Of a stretch of DNA of 43,832 nucleotides, positions 25,330 to 32,791 are shown in pieces. Position 1 is the stretch's first letter; each line of letters begins with the position of its first letter. Both the position numbers and the translations under genes were made by a program. The notes beneath the pieces were generated by a model. It saw nothing but the letters and a program-made list of their open reading frames with translations, had not been told where the DNA came from and searched no databases. Source of the DNA: Sphaerobacter sp. Lineage in GTDB: Bacteria; Chloroflexota; Chloroflexia; Thermomicrobiales; Thermomicrobiaceae. The stretch lies in assembly GCA_029961075.1 (NCBI GenBank), contig JASBVL010000053.1, forward strand, positions 1 through 43,832, in the 5' to 3' direction.

Positions 25330-26412
25330 GTGGCATACCAGGTGACCTTGATCCCGGGGGACGGCATCGGGCCGGAAGTGTCGTCGTCGGCGCGCCGCGT
25401 GCTCGAGGCAACCGGGGTGCCGTTCGAGTGGGATATCCAGGAGGCGGGCGTGACCGCCCTGGAGAAGCACGGCGACGTGCTCCCGGATTCGGTGATCGCC
25501 TCGATCCAGCGCAACGGCATCGCGCTCAAGGGCCCGCTGACGACGCCGGTCGGCGGCGGCTTCCGCAGCGTCAACGTGGCGCTCCGCCACACCCTAGACC
25601 TCTACGCCAACCTGCGCCCGGCGCGAACCTACAAGGGGGTGCAGAGCCCCTACGACGATGTCGACCTGGTGGTGGTCCGGGAGAACATGGAGGACCTCTA
25701 TGCCGGGGTCGAGTTCGACGCCGGGACGCCCGCAGCCGCCGAGGTGATCGCCGAGATCAACAAGCGCAGCGCCAAGAAGGTGAGCGAGAGCGCGGCCGTC
25801 TCGATCAAGGCCATCACGCCGGAGAACTCGCGCCGCATCGTGCGCTTCGCCTTCGACTACGCCGTCAAGAACGGTCGGCGGCTGGTGACGGCCGTGCACA
25901 AGGCCAACATCATGAAGTTCACCGACGGCCTCTTCCTGAAGGTGGCGCAGGAGGTCGCGCAGGACTACCCCAGCATCGAGTTCAACGACCGCATCGTCGA
26001 CAACATGTGCATGCAGCTCGTGCAGAAGCCCGAGCTCTACGATATCCTGGTCATGCCGAACCTGTACGGCGACATCTTGAGCGACCTGACGGCCGGCATG
26101 ATCGGCGGCCTGGGGGTGGCCCCGAGCGCGAACATCGGCGACCGGGCCGCGGTATTCGAGGCGATCCACGGCAGCGCGCCGGCCTACGCGGGGCAGAACG
26201 TCGCCAACCCCACGGCGATGATCCTGAGCGGGGCGATGCTGCTGCGGCACATCGGGGAGATGGCCGCGGCCGAGGCGGTCGAGCGCGCGGTGGCGGCCGT
26301 GATCGCGGCCGGTGAGAAGGTGACCTACGACCTGCGCCCGGACCGCGACCGGACCAAGGCGGCCAGCACCACCGAGATGACCGACGCCATCATCGCCGAG
26401 CTCGGGCGGTAG
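25330..26412 (+). CDS. Isocitrate/isopropylmalate dehydrogenase family protein
   Basis: 360 aa. Oxidative decarboxylase of a 2R,3S-hydroxyacid. IPGDGIGPEV opens the fold, and the family signature NLYGDILSDLTAGMIGGLG at about 235-255 carries the metal-binding aspartates. The substrate loop resembles NAD-dependent isocitrate dehydrogenases, SVNVALRHTLDLYANLRP, more than isopropylmalate dehydrogenases; homoisocitrate dehydrogenase is a third option. VVRENMEDLYAG and the NAD-loop region AVFEAIHGSAPAYAG are normal. No leucine-pathway genes are adjacent, which fits a TCA-cycle role. GTG at 25330 is preceded by GGAAG; no ATG would give the conserved N-terminus. Confidence 0.88.
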   Translation: MAYQVTLIPGDGIGPEVSSSARRVLEATGVPFEWDIQEAGVTALEKHGDVLPDSVIASIQRNGIALKGPLTTPVGGGFRSVNVALRHTLDLYANLRPARTYKGVQSPYDDVDLVVVRENMEDLYAGVEFDAGTPAAAEVIAEINKRSAKKVSESAAVSIKAITPENSRRIVRFAFDYAVKNGRRLVTAVHKANIMKFTDGLFLKVAQEVAQDYPSIEFNDRIVDNMCMQLVQKPELYDILVMPNLYGDILSDLTAGMIGGLGVAPSANIGDRAAVFEAIHGSAPAYAGQNVANPTAMILSGAMLLRHIGEMAAAEAVERAVAAVIAAGEKVTYDLRPDRDRTKAASTTEMTDAIIAELGR

Positions 26413-26547
26413 GGGCGAGCGGGAAGCCGGGCCCACAGTCAGACGCGCGGGGGCACGGCATGCCGTGCCCCCGCTGTGGTTGCCGCGATCCGGCGCGACG
26501 AGCGAGGCGGACGAGACTTCGTTCGCGCCGGCCGGGATGATGGATAC

Positions 26548-26662
26548 AGGAGCGCCGGCATCTTACCGGGCATCGTCTCCGCGCCCGCCAAATGCCGGCT
26601 GACGTGCTCGCCGTGCCCTGACCGTGGGCGCGCGGAGCCGGCTGGAAGCCGGCGCTCCTGAA
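26548..26662. repeat. Inverted repeat, GGAGCGCCGGC class
   Basis: caggagcgccggc near 26549 pairs with gccggcgctcctg near 26648 (perfect 13-bp arms about 85 bp apart), with inner segments ttaccgggc and gagccggctgga. A sister copy is at 28586-28661. Nothing coding is visible in 26413-26685. Confidence 0.7.
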
Positions 26663-26685
26663 CCGGCCGCACGGCGCAAGTGTCC

Positions 26686-27648
26686 CTAGTCCACCAGCAG
26701 CTTGTCGACCGCGGCGATGGGGACCCGGCGGGTGGACTGGATGCGGCGGCGCTTGGCCAGCATGCGGGGCAGCAGGCGCGGGGTGGCCAGCAGCCCGCGC
26801 AGGCGCGCCCGCGCGGCCGGCTCGCGCAGGTGGGGGAGCGTGCCCAGCAGCAGCCGGGCCTGCTGCGCGGCGATGCGCGGGAGGTTCCGCCGCAGGATCG
26901 GCCAGGGCACGTCCTTCACCAGCACGGCGACCGTGTTGCGCGCGACATAATACGATGCCAAGGGCCCGCCGCCGGTGGCCGAGAGCCGGTGGTAGACGAC
27001 GGCGTCCGGCGCGAAGACGATGCGGTAGCCGAGCAGGCGCAGCCGCCAGGCGAGGTCGACGTCCTCGCAGTACATAAAGAAGTCGGGGTCGAGCACGTGG
27101 CCGTCGATCGCGGCCACGGCCTCGAGCGCCGCGCGGCGGTAGAGCGCGGCGGCGCCGCAGGCGGAGAAGACCTCCTCCTCGCTGTCGTACTGGCCGCGGT
27201 CCACCTCCCAGACGCCGCGGCTGTTCGGCACGCCGCGCCGGGAGAAGGTGTCGCCCGCCGAGTGGAGCACGTCGCGCCGGTCGAAGAGGCGCAGCTTGCT
27301 GGCAACCGCCGCGGCGTCGGGGTGACGGTCGAGCGCGGCAACCAGCGCGGCCAGCCAGCCGGGCTCCGGCTCGGTGTCGTTGTTGAGGAAGGCGACCAGC
27401 TCGGCGCTGGAGCTGGCCAGGGCGCGGTTGATGGCCACCGCCAGGCCGCTGTTGCAGGGCAGGCGCAGCAGCGTGGCCTCCGGCATGACGCGGCGGACCA
27501 GCTCGGCCGTGTCGTCGGTCGAGGCGTCGTCCACCACGATGACGCGGAAGTCGCGGTAGGTCTGGCGGGCGAGCGCCGGCAGGCACACCGCCAGGTGGGC
27601 GCGGCCGTTGTACGTGGGGATGATGACGTCGACCCGCGCGCCGCTCAT
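26686..27648 (-). CDS. Family 2 glycosyltransferase
   Basis: 320 aa. GT-A fold enzyme: VDVIIPTYNGRAHLAVCL starts the nucleotide-binding fold, FRVIVVDDASTDDTAEL follows, and the DxD-like element is AFLNNDTEPEPGWL. MYCEDVDLAWRLRLLGY is the ED-acid motif of rhamnosyltransferase-like GT2 proteins. Likely adds a sugar, plausibly rhamnose, to a cell-surface polysaccharide. The C-terminus has no convincing membrane segment. The ATG overlaps the rfbD stop (ATGA), so the two are coupled, and the pairing with a dTDP-rhamnose gene supports the guess. Confidence 0.85.
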   Translation of the reverse strand: MSGARVDVIIPTYNGRAHLAVCLPALARQTYRDFRVIVVDDASTDDTAELVRRVMPEATLLRLPCNSGLAVAINRALASSSAELVAFLNNDTEPEPGWLAALVAALDRHPDAAAVASKLRLFDRRDVLHSAGDTFSRRGVPNSRGVWEVDRGQYDSEEEVFSACGAAALYRRAALEAVAAIDGHVLDPDFFMYCEDVDLAWRLRLLGYRIVFAPDAVVYHRLSATGGGPLASYYVARNTVAVLVKDVPWPILRRNLPRIAAQQARLLLGTLPHLREPAARARLRGLLATPRLLPRMLAKRRRIQSTRRVPIAAVDKLLVD

Positions 27649-28496
27649 GCCGTCGTCAACGCGTCTCGCCGGGCCAGGCAGCGCGCCAGGGCGTCCTGCC
27701 ACGGCGGGAGCGTGATCCCGAGCGCCGCGGCGGCGGTGTTGGCGAGCACGCCGTTGGCGGGCGGCCGGGCCAGGCGGGACCAGGCCGCCGCCGGGATCGG
27801 CTCGACCGGCGTGGCGATGCCGGCCAGGCGCAGGATCTCGATCGCCCACTCATACCAGGACGCGCTGCCCTCGTTCACCAGGTGATAGGTGCCGAAGGCG
27901 GGCTGCGCGATCAGGCGGTAGATCGCGGCGGCGAGGTCGCCCGCGTACGTCGGGTTGCCCCGCTGGTCGGCGACCACGGTGAGGGACGGGCGCTCGGCGG
28001 CGGCCCGCAGCATGGTGTTGACGAAGTTGCGGCCGGTCTCGTCGTAGACCATGGCCGTGCGGACGATATAGTGGCGCGGCGCCAGTGCGCGTACGGCCTC
28101 CTCGCCCGCCAGCTTTGATCGGCCGTAGACGCTGATCGGGCGCGGCGTGGCGAACTCGTGGTACGGCTCGGGATCCTCGCCGTCGAACACGTAGTTGGTC
28201 GAGAGGTAGACGAGAGCGGCACCGGCCGACTGCGCGGCGGCGGCGACATGCTGAGTGCCGAGGGCGTTGACCTGGAAGGCGCGGGCCGGGTCGCGCTCGC
28301 AGCCGTCCACGTCGGTCATCGCGCCCGCGTGCACGATCACGTCGGGCTGCTCGCGCTCGATCAGTCGCGCGACCGTGGCGAAGTCGGCCACGTCGCACTC
28401 GTCTGAGCCGGGGGCGACGACGGTGTAGCCCGCCGGTGCCACGCGCTGCAGGGCGCGGCCGACCTGTCCCGTTCCACCCGTCACGAGGACGCGCAT
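27645..28496 (-). CDS. rfbD: dTDP-4-dehydrorhamnose reductase
   Basis: 283 aa. Last step of dTDP-L-rhamnose synthesis, NAD(P)H-dependent. GGTGQVGRAL is the nucleotide-binding glycine motif; VIVHAGAMTDVDGCERDP is the diagnostic RfbD stretch; the catalytic YGRSK supplies Tyr and Lys, with the serine/threonine in YLSTNYVFDG. The ATG at 28496 follows GGAG. No rfbA, rfbB or rfbC is in the window. Cotranscribed with the glycosyltransferase downstream. Confidence 0.92.
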   Translation of the reverse strand: MRVLVTGGTGQVGRALQRVAPAGYTVVAPGSDECDVADFATVARLIEREQPDVIVHAGAMTDVDGCERDPARAFQVNALGTQHVAAAAQSAGAALVYLSTNYVFDGEDPEPYHEFATPRPISVYGRSKLAGEEAVRALAPRHYIVRTAMVYDETGRNFVNTMLRAAAERPSLTVVADQRGNPTYAGDLAAAIYRLIAQPAFGTYHLVNEGSASWYEWAIEILRLAGIATPVEPIPAAAWSRLARPPANGVLANTAAAALGITLPPWQDALARCLARRDALTTA

Positions 28497-28545
28497 GGCG
28501 TCCGCTCCTCTCCTCGGGGCGAGTGTACACCGGCCCGACGCACGG

Positions 28546-28665
28546 CCGGTAGGGGCGGGCCACCGGGCGCGCCCGAGCGGGGCCTCGTCAGGAGCGCCGG
28601 CGTCCTCGCCGGGCCCTGTCCCCTCCGCACCCCGGAGCCGGCCAGGACGCCGGCGCTCCCGGGGC
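28546..28665. repeat. Inverted repeat, GGAGCGCCGGC class
   Basis: ggtaggggcgggcc (28549-28562) matches 4791-4804. aggagcgccggcgtcc (near 28591) and ggacgccggcgctcc (near 28645) form a long inverted pair like that at 26548-26662. Non-coding. Confidence 0.7.
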
Positions 28666-28739
28666 GGTGCCCCCACCCGGCGCAGGGCTGCTACCATGTC
28701 CGGCAGTGCATGTGCGACCCGTGGAAAGGGGGCGGGCAG

Positions 28740-29108
28740 GTGGCAAACGAAATCGAGATCTACGTCCATCCGACCTGAACGAGCTGCAAGACGGCTCAGG
28801 AGTATCTTGAGCAGCGAGGGGTCGCCTACGCGCGCCGCGACTACTTCAAGCAGCGCTTCACGCGGGAGGAGCTGGCCGACGTGCTCCGGCGGGCCGGGCT
28901 GACGCCCCGCGAGGCGCTGTCGACGCGCAGCCGGGCCTACCGGGAACTCGGCCTGGCTGAGCGCACGGTGTCCGACGACGAGCTGCTGGACTTGATGGTG
29001 GCCGAGCCGACGCTGCTGCGGCGGCCGCTGGTGCTGACGCCGGGCGGGAGCGTCCTCGGGTTCGATCGGAAGCGCCTCGACGCGCTCCTCGGCGGGACGT
29101 CGTCCTAG
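28740..29108 (+). CDS. Probable selenocysteine-containing ArsC/Spx-family redox protein
   Basis: 122 residues if TGA at 28776-28778 (codon 13) is read as selenocysteine. The N-terminus is then VANEIEIYVHPT-U-TSCKTAQEYLEQRG: the TGA takes the first cysteine position of the family's CxxC, giving UxxC. Downstream are TPREALSTRSRAYRELGL, SDDELLDLMVAEPTLLRRPL and the C-terminal VLGFDRKRLDALL, the standard ArsC/Spx plan with an intact arginine-proline loop. An 8-bp hairpin follows the TGA. Translation starting after the TGA, at the only good ATG/GTG, would give 76 aa without the active site. Possible roles are arsenate or other thiol-disulfide reduction; the exact substrate is unknown. GTG start with AAAGGGGG upstream. 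It appears monocistronic, between repeats and nfo. Confidence 0.8.
28794..28812 (+). promoter_or_regulatory. Candidate bacterial SECIS hairpin
   Basis: GCTCAGGA-GTA-TCTTGAGC folds as an 8-bp stem (one G-U pair) with the 3-base loop GUA. The loop starts 24 bases after the TGA, inside the usual 16-37-base range for bacterial SECIS elements, and its first base is the G expected to contact SelB. Confidence 0.7.
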
Positions 29109-29440
29109 TCGGCCCCGTTGGCGCGGCGCGGTCAGCCTCCGGGACATCGCGGGAGCGGACACGCCGCTCGCCGACGGGGCGGCCCCCTGCGCCTTGCACC
29201 GCGCCCCGTCGGTGCCCGATGATAGCCGGGTGCCCATCGCGGCGCGCTCGCCCTCGGGGTTCGGTCCCGGTGGATTGGCCAGGCCCCGCGTGCTGCGCGG
29301 CGCGACGGCTCGCGTCCCGAGCGGCCATCGGTCACGGCGGTCAGACGGGCCGCGCGGGCGGGGTGAGCGCGGCGTTCAGCAGGACTGCATCCCGACCGTG
29401 GGAACGCTCGGCGGAGCACGAGGGGAAGACGAGGAGGCGC
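29109..29440. other. Non-coding gap before endonuclease IV
   Basis: A 332-bp GC-rich stretch. No clear promoter, hairpin or repeat match was found; frames through it are typical high-GC open frames without recognisable protein features. Confidence 0.5.
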
Positions 29441-30319
29441 ATGCTGTTCGGCGCGCACATGTCGATCGCGGGCGGCGTCGACAAGGCGATCGACCGGGCC
29501 GCCCAGGTCGGCTGCGATGCAGTGCAGATCTTCACCAAGAACAACAACCAGTGGGCGGCCAAACCGATCCCGCCCGCGCAGGTTGAGCGGTTTCGGCAGC
29601 GGCAGGCCGAGGCCGGCATCCGCGCGGTGGTGGCGCATGACTCCTACCTGATCAACCTCGCCTCGCCCGACGAGGCGCTCTGGGAGAAGTCGGTCGTTGC
29701 CTTCCGGGTCGAGCTGGAGCGCTGCGAGCTGTTGGGCGTGCCCTATCTGGTGACCCACCCCGGGTCGCACACCGGCGCGGGCGAGGAGGTGGGCATCCGG
29801 CGCGTGGCGCAGGCGCTCAACCGGATCCATGCGGAGCTGCCGGGCTATCGGGTGATAACGCTGCTGGAGATCACGGCCGGCCAGGGGAGCGCGCTCGGCT
29901 ACCGGTTCGAGCAACTGCGGGCGATCGTCGACCTGGTGGCCGCGCCGGAGCGCGTCGGCTACTGCTTCGACACCTGCCACGCCTTCGCCGCGGGCTACGA
30001 GCTGCGCACCCCCGAGGGGTACGCCGAGACGATGGATGCCTTCGACCGGATCCTCGGGCTGCGCAACCTGCGGGCGCTCCACCTCAACGACTCCAAGCGC
30101 GAACTCGGCTCCCGCGTCGACCGCCACGACCATATCGGCGCGGGGATGATCGGGCTGGCCGGCTTCTACAATGTGGTGAACGACCCGCGGCTCGCCGGGC
30201 TGCCAGGGCTGCTGGAGACGCCGAAGAGCGAAGACCTGCACGAGGACGCCGAGAATCTGGCGCGGCTGCGGAGCCTGATCGGGGCCCCGCGGCCCGCGGA
30301 GGGAGACGCCATGGCATGA
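29441..30319 (+). CDS. nfo: Endonuclease IV (AP endonuclease)
   Basis: 292 aa, standard size. Cleaves 5' of abasic sites in base-excision repair using a trinuclear zinc centre. Ligand motifs: GAHMSIAGG, VVAHDSYLINLASP, THPGSHTGAGE, ITLLEITAGQGSALG, GYCFDTCHAFAAGY, LHLNDSKRELGSRVDRHDHIG and ETPKSED. ATG at 29441 follows GAGGAGG; the longer frame upstream is not conserved. The stop overlaps the methyltransferase start (ATGA). Confidence 0.95.
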   Translation: MLFGAHMSIAGGVDKAIDRAAQVGCDAVQIFTKNNNQWAAKPIPPAQVERFRQRQAEAGIRAVVAHDSYLINLASPDEALWEKSVVAFRVELERCELLGVPYLVTHPGSHTGAGEEVGIRRVAQALNRIHAELPGYRVITLLEITAGQGSALGYRFEQLRAIVDLVAAPERVGYCFDTCHAFAAGYELRTPEGYAETMDAFDRILGLRNLRALHLNDSKRELGSRVDRHDHIGAGMIGLAGFYNVVNDPRLAGLPGLLETPKSEDLHEDAENLARLRSLIGAPRPAEGDAMA

Positions 30320-31071
30320 GCGGGGGGAGCTTCGAGGTGATCGCCGACTTCTGGGACGAGCAGGTCGGCGAGGAGGGCGACGCGTTCCACCGGCTGCTGG
30401 TCCGCCCGGCGCTCTTCCGGGTGCTGGGCGAGGTGGCCGGCCTGGACGTGCTCGACCTGGGTTGCGCCAACGGCGCGACGTCCCGCGCGCTCGCGGACCT
30501 CGGGGCGCGGGTCACCGGCGTGGACATCTCGCCGCGGCTGATCGAGCATGCGCGCCGTCGTGAGGCTGCCCGGCCCCGCGGCGTACGCTACATGGTCGGC
30601 GACGCGGCGCACCTCCCGGAGCTGCCCGACGCCAGCTTCGACCGCATCACCGCCAGCATGGTGCTGATGGACCTCGAGGACGCCGCGGGGGCCATCCGGG
30701 AGGCCGCGCGGCTGCTGCGCCCGGGCGGCCGGCTGGTCGCGACGCTGTTCCACCCCTGCTTCCAGATCCCGGACGGGTCGAGCTGGCTGATCGAGCGTGC
30801 CGTCGTCGACGAGCAGATCTCGGTCCGTGTCTGGCGCTACCGCGAGCCGTCCCGGACAGAGACGGTGGCCAAGGTCGACCAGCCGGCGCCGACGGTGCAT
30901 TACCACCGGCCGCTCGACTGGTATGCCAGCCGGCTCGTGGAGTCCGGGCTCCTGATCGATGCGCTCCACGAAGCCTACCCCGATGACGCGTTCGCCGAGC
31001 ACTTCCCCGAAGCCGCGCGGCGCCTCTCCGTCATCCCCGGCATCCTCGTGATCGGGGCGCGGAAGGTGTAG
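30316..31071 (+). CDS. Class I SAM-dependent methyltransferase
   Basis: 251 aa. The SAM-binding fold is clear: motif I LDVLDLGCANGATSRAL, acidic end of strand 2 in VTGVDISPRLIEHAR, motif II/III region GDAAHLPELPDASFDRITAS and post-III RPGGRLVATLFHP. No specific substrate is indicated; resemblance is to UbiE/Methyltransf_11-type enzymes. Translation is coupled to nfo by an ATGA overlap, but a functional link to DNA repair is not evident. Confidence 0.8.
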   Translation: MSGGSFEVIADFWDEQVGEEGDAFHRLLVRPALFRVLGEVAGLDVLDLGCANGATSRALADLGARVTGVDISPRLIEHARRREAARPRGVRYMVGDAAHLPELPDASFDRITASMVLMDLEDAAGAIREAARLLRPGGRLVATLFHPCFQIPDGSSWLIERAVVDEQISVRVWRYREPSRTETVAKVDQPAPTVHYHRPLDWYASRLVESGLLIDALHEAYPDDAFAEHFPEAARRLSVIPGILVIGARKV

Positions 31072-31077
31072 GACGTC

Positions 31078-31262
31078 ATGCGTGATGCGTCATGCGTGAT
31101 GCGTGATGCGGGGGGCGTGGTCCGTATTGCGTATTGCGTATTGCGTATTGCGTATTGCGTGACTCCCCCCTCTCCCCGGTGTGGGAGAGGGGCCCGGGGG
31201 TGAGGGGGGAAGACGCAATACGCAATACGGATGACGCCTGACGGATCACGGAGCACGCAACA
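31078..31262. repeat. Heptad arrays around a C-rich palindrome, best-preserved copy
   Basis: Left arm: tcatgcg/tgatgcg units, then five near-identical GTATTGC units (31121-31160). Centre: cccccctctcccc, ggtgtgggagagg, ggcccgggggtgagggggg (31165-31210). Right arm: acgcaatacgcaatacgg and tgacgcc units. The near-perfect GTATTGC run suggests recent slippage or expansion. Confidence 0.85.
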
Positions 31263-31273
31263 GGCCTCGCCCC

Positions 31274-32629
31274 TCACGCCTCCGTGTTCGTGATGTAGCG
31301 GTGGGAGAGGAGTGCCGCGATCCAGTCGATCGTCACCCCGACGCGGCTGCGCACGCCCATGATCTGCGACAGGTGGAAGATCCGCCAGACCAGCCAGGCG
31401 GGCAGGCCATCGAAGGTAACCGGCCCGATCGTGGCCGCCGCGCGGCCGCGCCCCAGCGCGATCATCTCCCCCGGGGAGCGGAAGACGAAGGGCTCGAGGG
31501 ACTCGCCATTGAGCAGCCGGACCAGGTTGCGTCCGACGGCAGCCCCTTCCCGCACCGCAACGGAGGCGTTCGCCGGCAGCGGCGCGTCGCTCCCGGCTGC
31601 CGGGACGAAGGCGTTGTCGCCGACGGCGAAGACGTTCGGGGCGCTCGGGATGCGGAGATACTCGTCGACCACGATGCGTCCGTCGCGGCTCTTCTCCACC
31701 GGCAAGGATGCCGCAACCGGGTTCGGTCGGATCCCGGCCGTCCAGATGACCGTCCCGGCCTCGATCACGTCGCCGGTCCGCGTGACGAGTGCCCCGTCGC
31801 GGACGCCGGCCACCGCGGTCTTGAGCCGGATGTCGATGCCGAGCTCGGCGAGGCGGCGCGCGGCGACGGCGCGCATGCGCGGCGGGCCGCCCGGCAGAAT
31901 CGTCTCCATCGCTTCGATCAAGACGATGCGCGGATCCTCGCTGCGCAGGTTCGGGTAGTAGGGGAGCAGGTTGTTGTGCAGCAGATCGTCCAGTGAGGCG
32001 ACGAGCTCGACCCCGGTGGCCCCGGCGCCCACGACGGCAAAGGTCAGCAGCCGGCGGCGCTCCGCCGGGTCGGTGGCGATGGCCGCGCGCTCCACGGCGT
32101 CGAGGATCTGCCCCCGGATCCGGTTGGCCGCCGGGATCGTCTTCAGCCCCAACGCGTGGCGCTCGACATCCTGCATGCCGAAGTAGTTCGTCTGGCTGCC
32201 GAGGGCCAGCACCAGGTAGTCGTAGCGGATGCGGCCGGCGTCCGTCTCGACCACCTGATCGACGAGGTTCACGCCGCGCACCGTCGTACAGAGGAAATCG
32301 GCCGGGATGCCGACGCAGAACGGCCGCAGGGCGTGGGCGATGTGCTGATCGTCGACCGAGCCGGTGGCGACCTGGTAGAGGAGCGGGGTGAAGAGGTGGT
32401 AGTTGTGCTGATCGATCAACAGCACATCGGCGGCGTCGCCAGCGACGCCGCGCAGGGCGTTCAACACGGCGATGCCGCCGAAGCCCGCGCCCGCGACCAC
32501 GATCGAGGGGCGGCCGTCGCCCGATCGCGGCGGTCGCGCCGGCCGGTGTCGCCGTCGGGCCGCCAGCAGCGCCAGGGGTAGGCCGACCGCCGCGATCAAC
32601 CCCGCGCGGTTCCGGGTTCGGTGGTTCAT
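31274..32629 (-). CDS. Type II NADH dehydrogenase (NAD(P)/FAD-dependent oxidoreductase)
   Basis: 451 aa. Single-subunit, non-pumping NADH:quinone oxidoreductase of the Ndh-2 kind. An N-terminal hydrophobic segment (LIAAVGLPLALLA) is followed by the FAD motif IVVAGAGFGGI, then YHLFTPLLYQVATGSV, which is diagnostic of Ndh-2, the NADH-binding FAVVGAGATGVELV and the second FAD motif NVFAVGDNAFV. The N-terminal segment may be an anchor; most Ndh-2 bind by their C-terminus. ATG at 32629 has GGAG ten bases upstream; an ATG three codons earlier is too close to it. Monocistronic, with a repeat downstream. Confidence 0.88.
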   Translation of the reverse strand: MNHRTRNRAGLIAAVGLPLALLAARRRHRPARPPRSGDGRPSIVVAGAGFGGIAVLNALRGVAGDAADVLLIDQHNYHLFTPLLYQVATGSVDDQHIAHALRPFCVGIPADFLCTTVRGVNLVDQVVETDAGRIRYDYLVLALGSQTNYFGMQDVERHALGLKTIPAANRIRGQILDAVERAAIATDPAERRRLLTFAVVGAGATGVELVASLDDLLHNNLLPYYPNLRSEDPRIVLIEAMETILPGGPPRMRAVAARRLAELGIDIRLKTAVAGVRDGALVTRTGDVIEAGTVIWTAGIRPNPVAASLPVEKSRDGRIVVDEYLRIPSAPNVFAVGDNAFVPAAGSDAPLPANASVAVREGAAVGRNLVRLLNGESLEPFVFRSPGEMIALGRGRAAATIGPVTFDGLPAWLVWRIFHLSQIMGVRSRVGVTIDWIAALLSHRYITNTEA

Positions 32630-32791
32630 CTGGATCATGCTCCTCGCCCACGCCTCCGCCGCGCCCGGCGGGGCATGCCACCGCCGGTCGCGTGCCACCG
32701 CTCGCGCCACTGCGGGCGCGAGCGGTCGAGAAATCCGTTGCATCCTGGGACAGGTGGGGGCAGGCCGGCCGGGCCCGCCCCGGGGTGTCGT

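Noticed and set aside
28881..29108. A short 76-codon protein starting after the TGA
   Set aside because: It would lack the beta-strand and active-site motif of the ArsC/Spx fold; reading through the TGA gives a normal family-length protein.
31078..31262. Heptad arrays as a CRISPR array
   Set aside because: The period is 7 bp with no unique spacers, no 25-40-bp repeats and no cas genes nearby.
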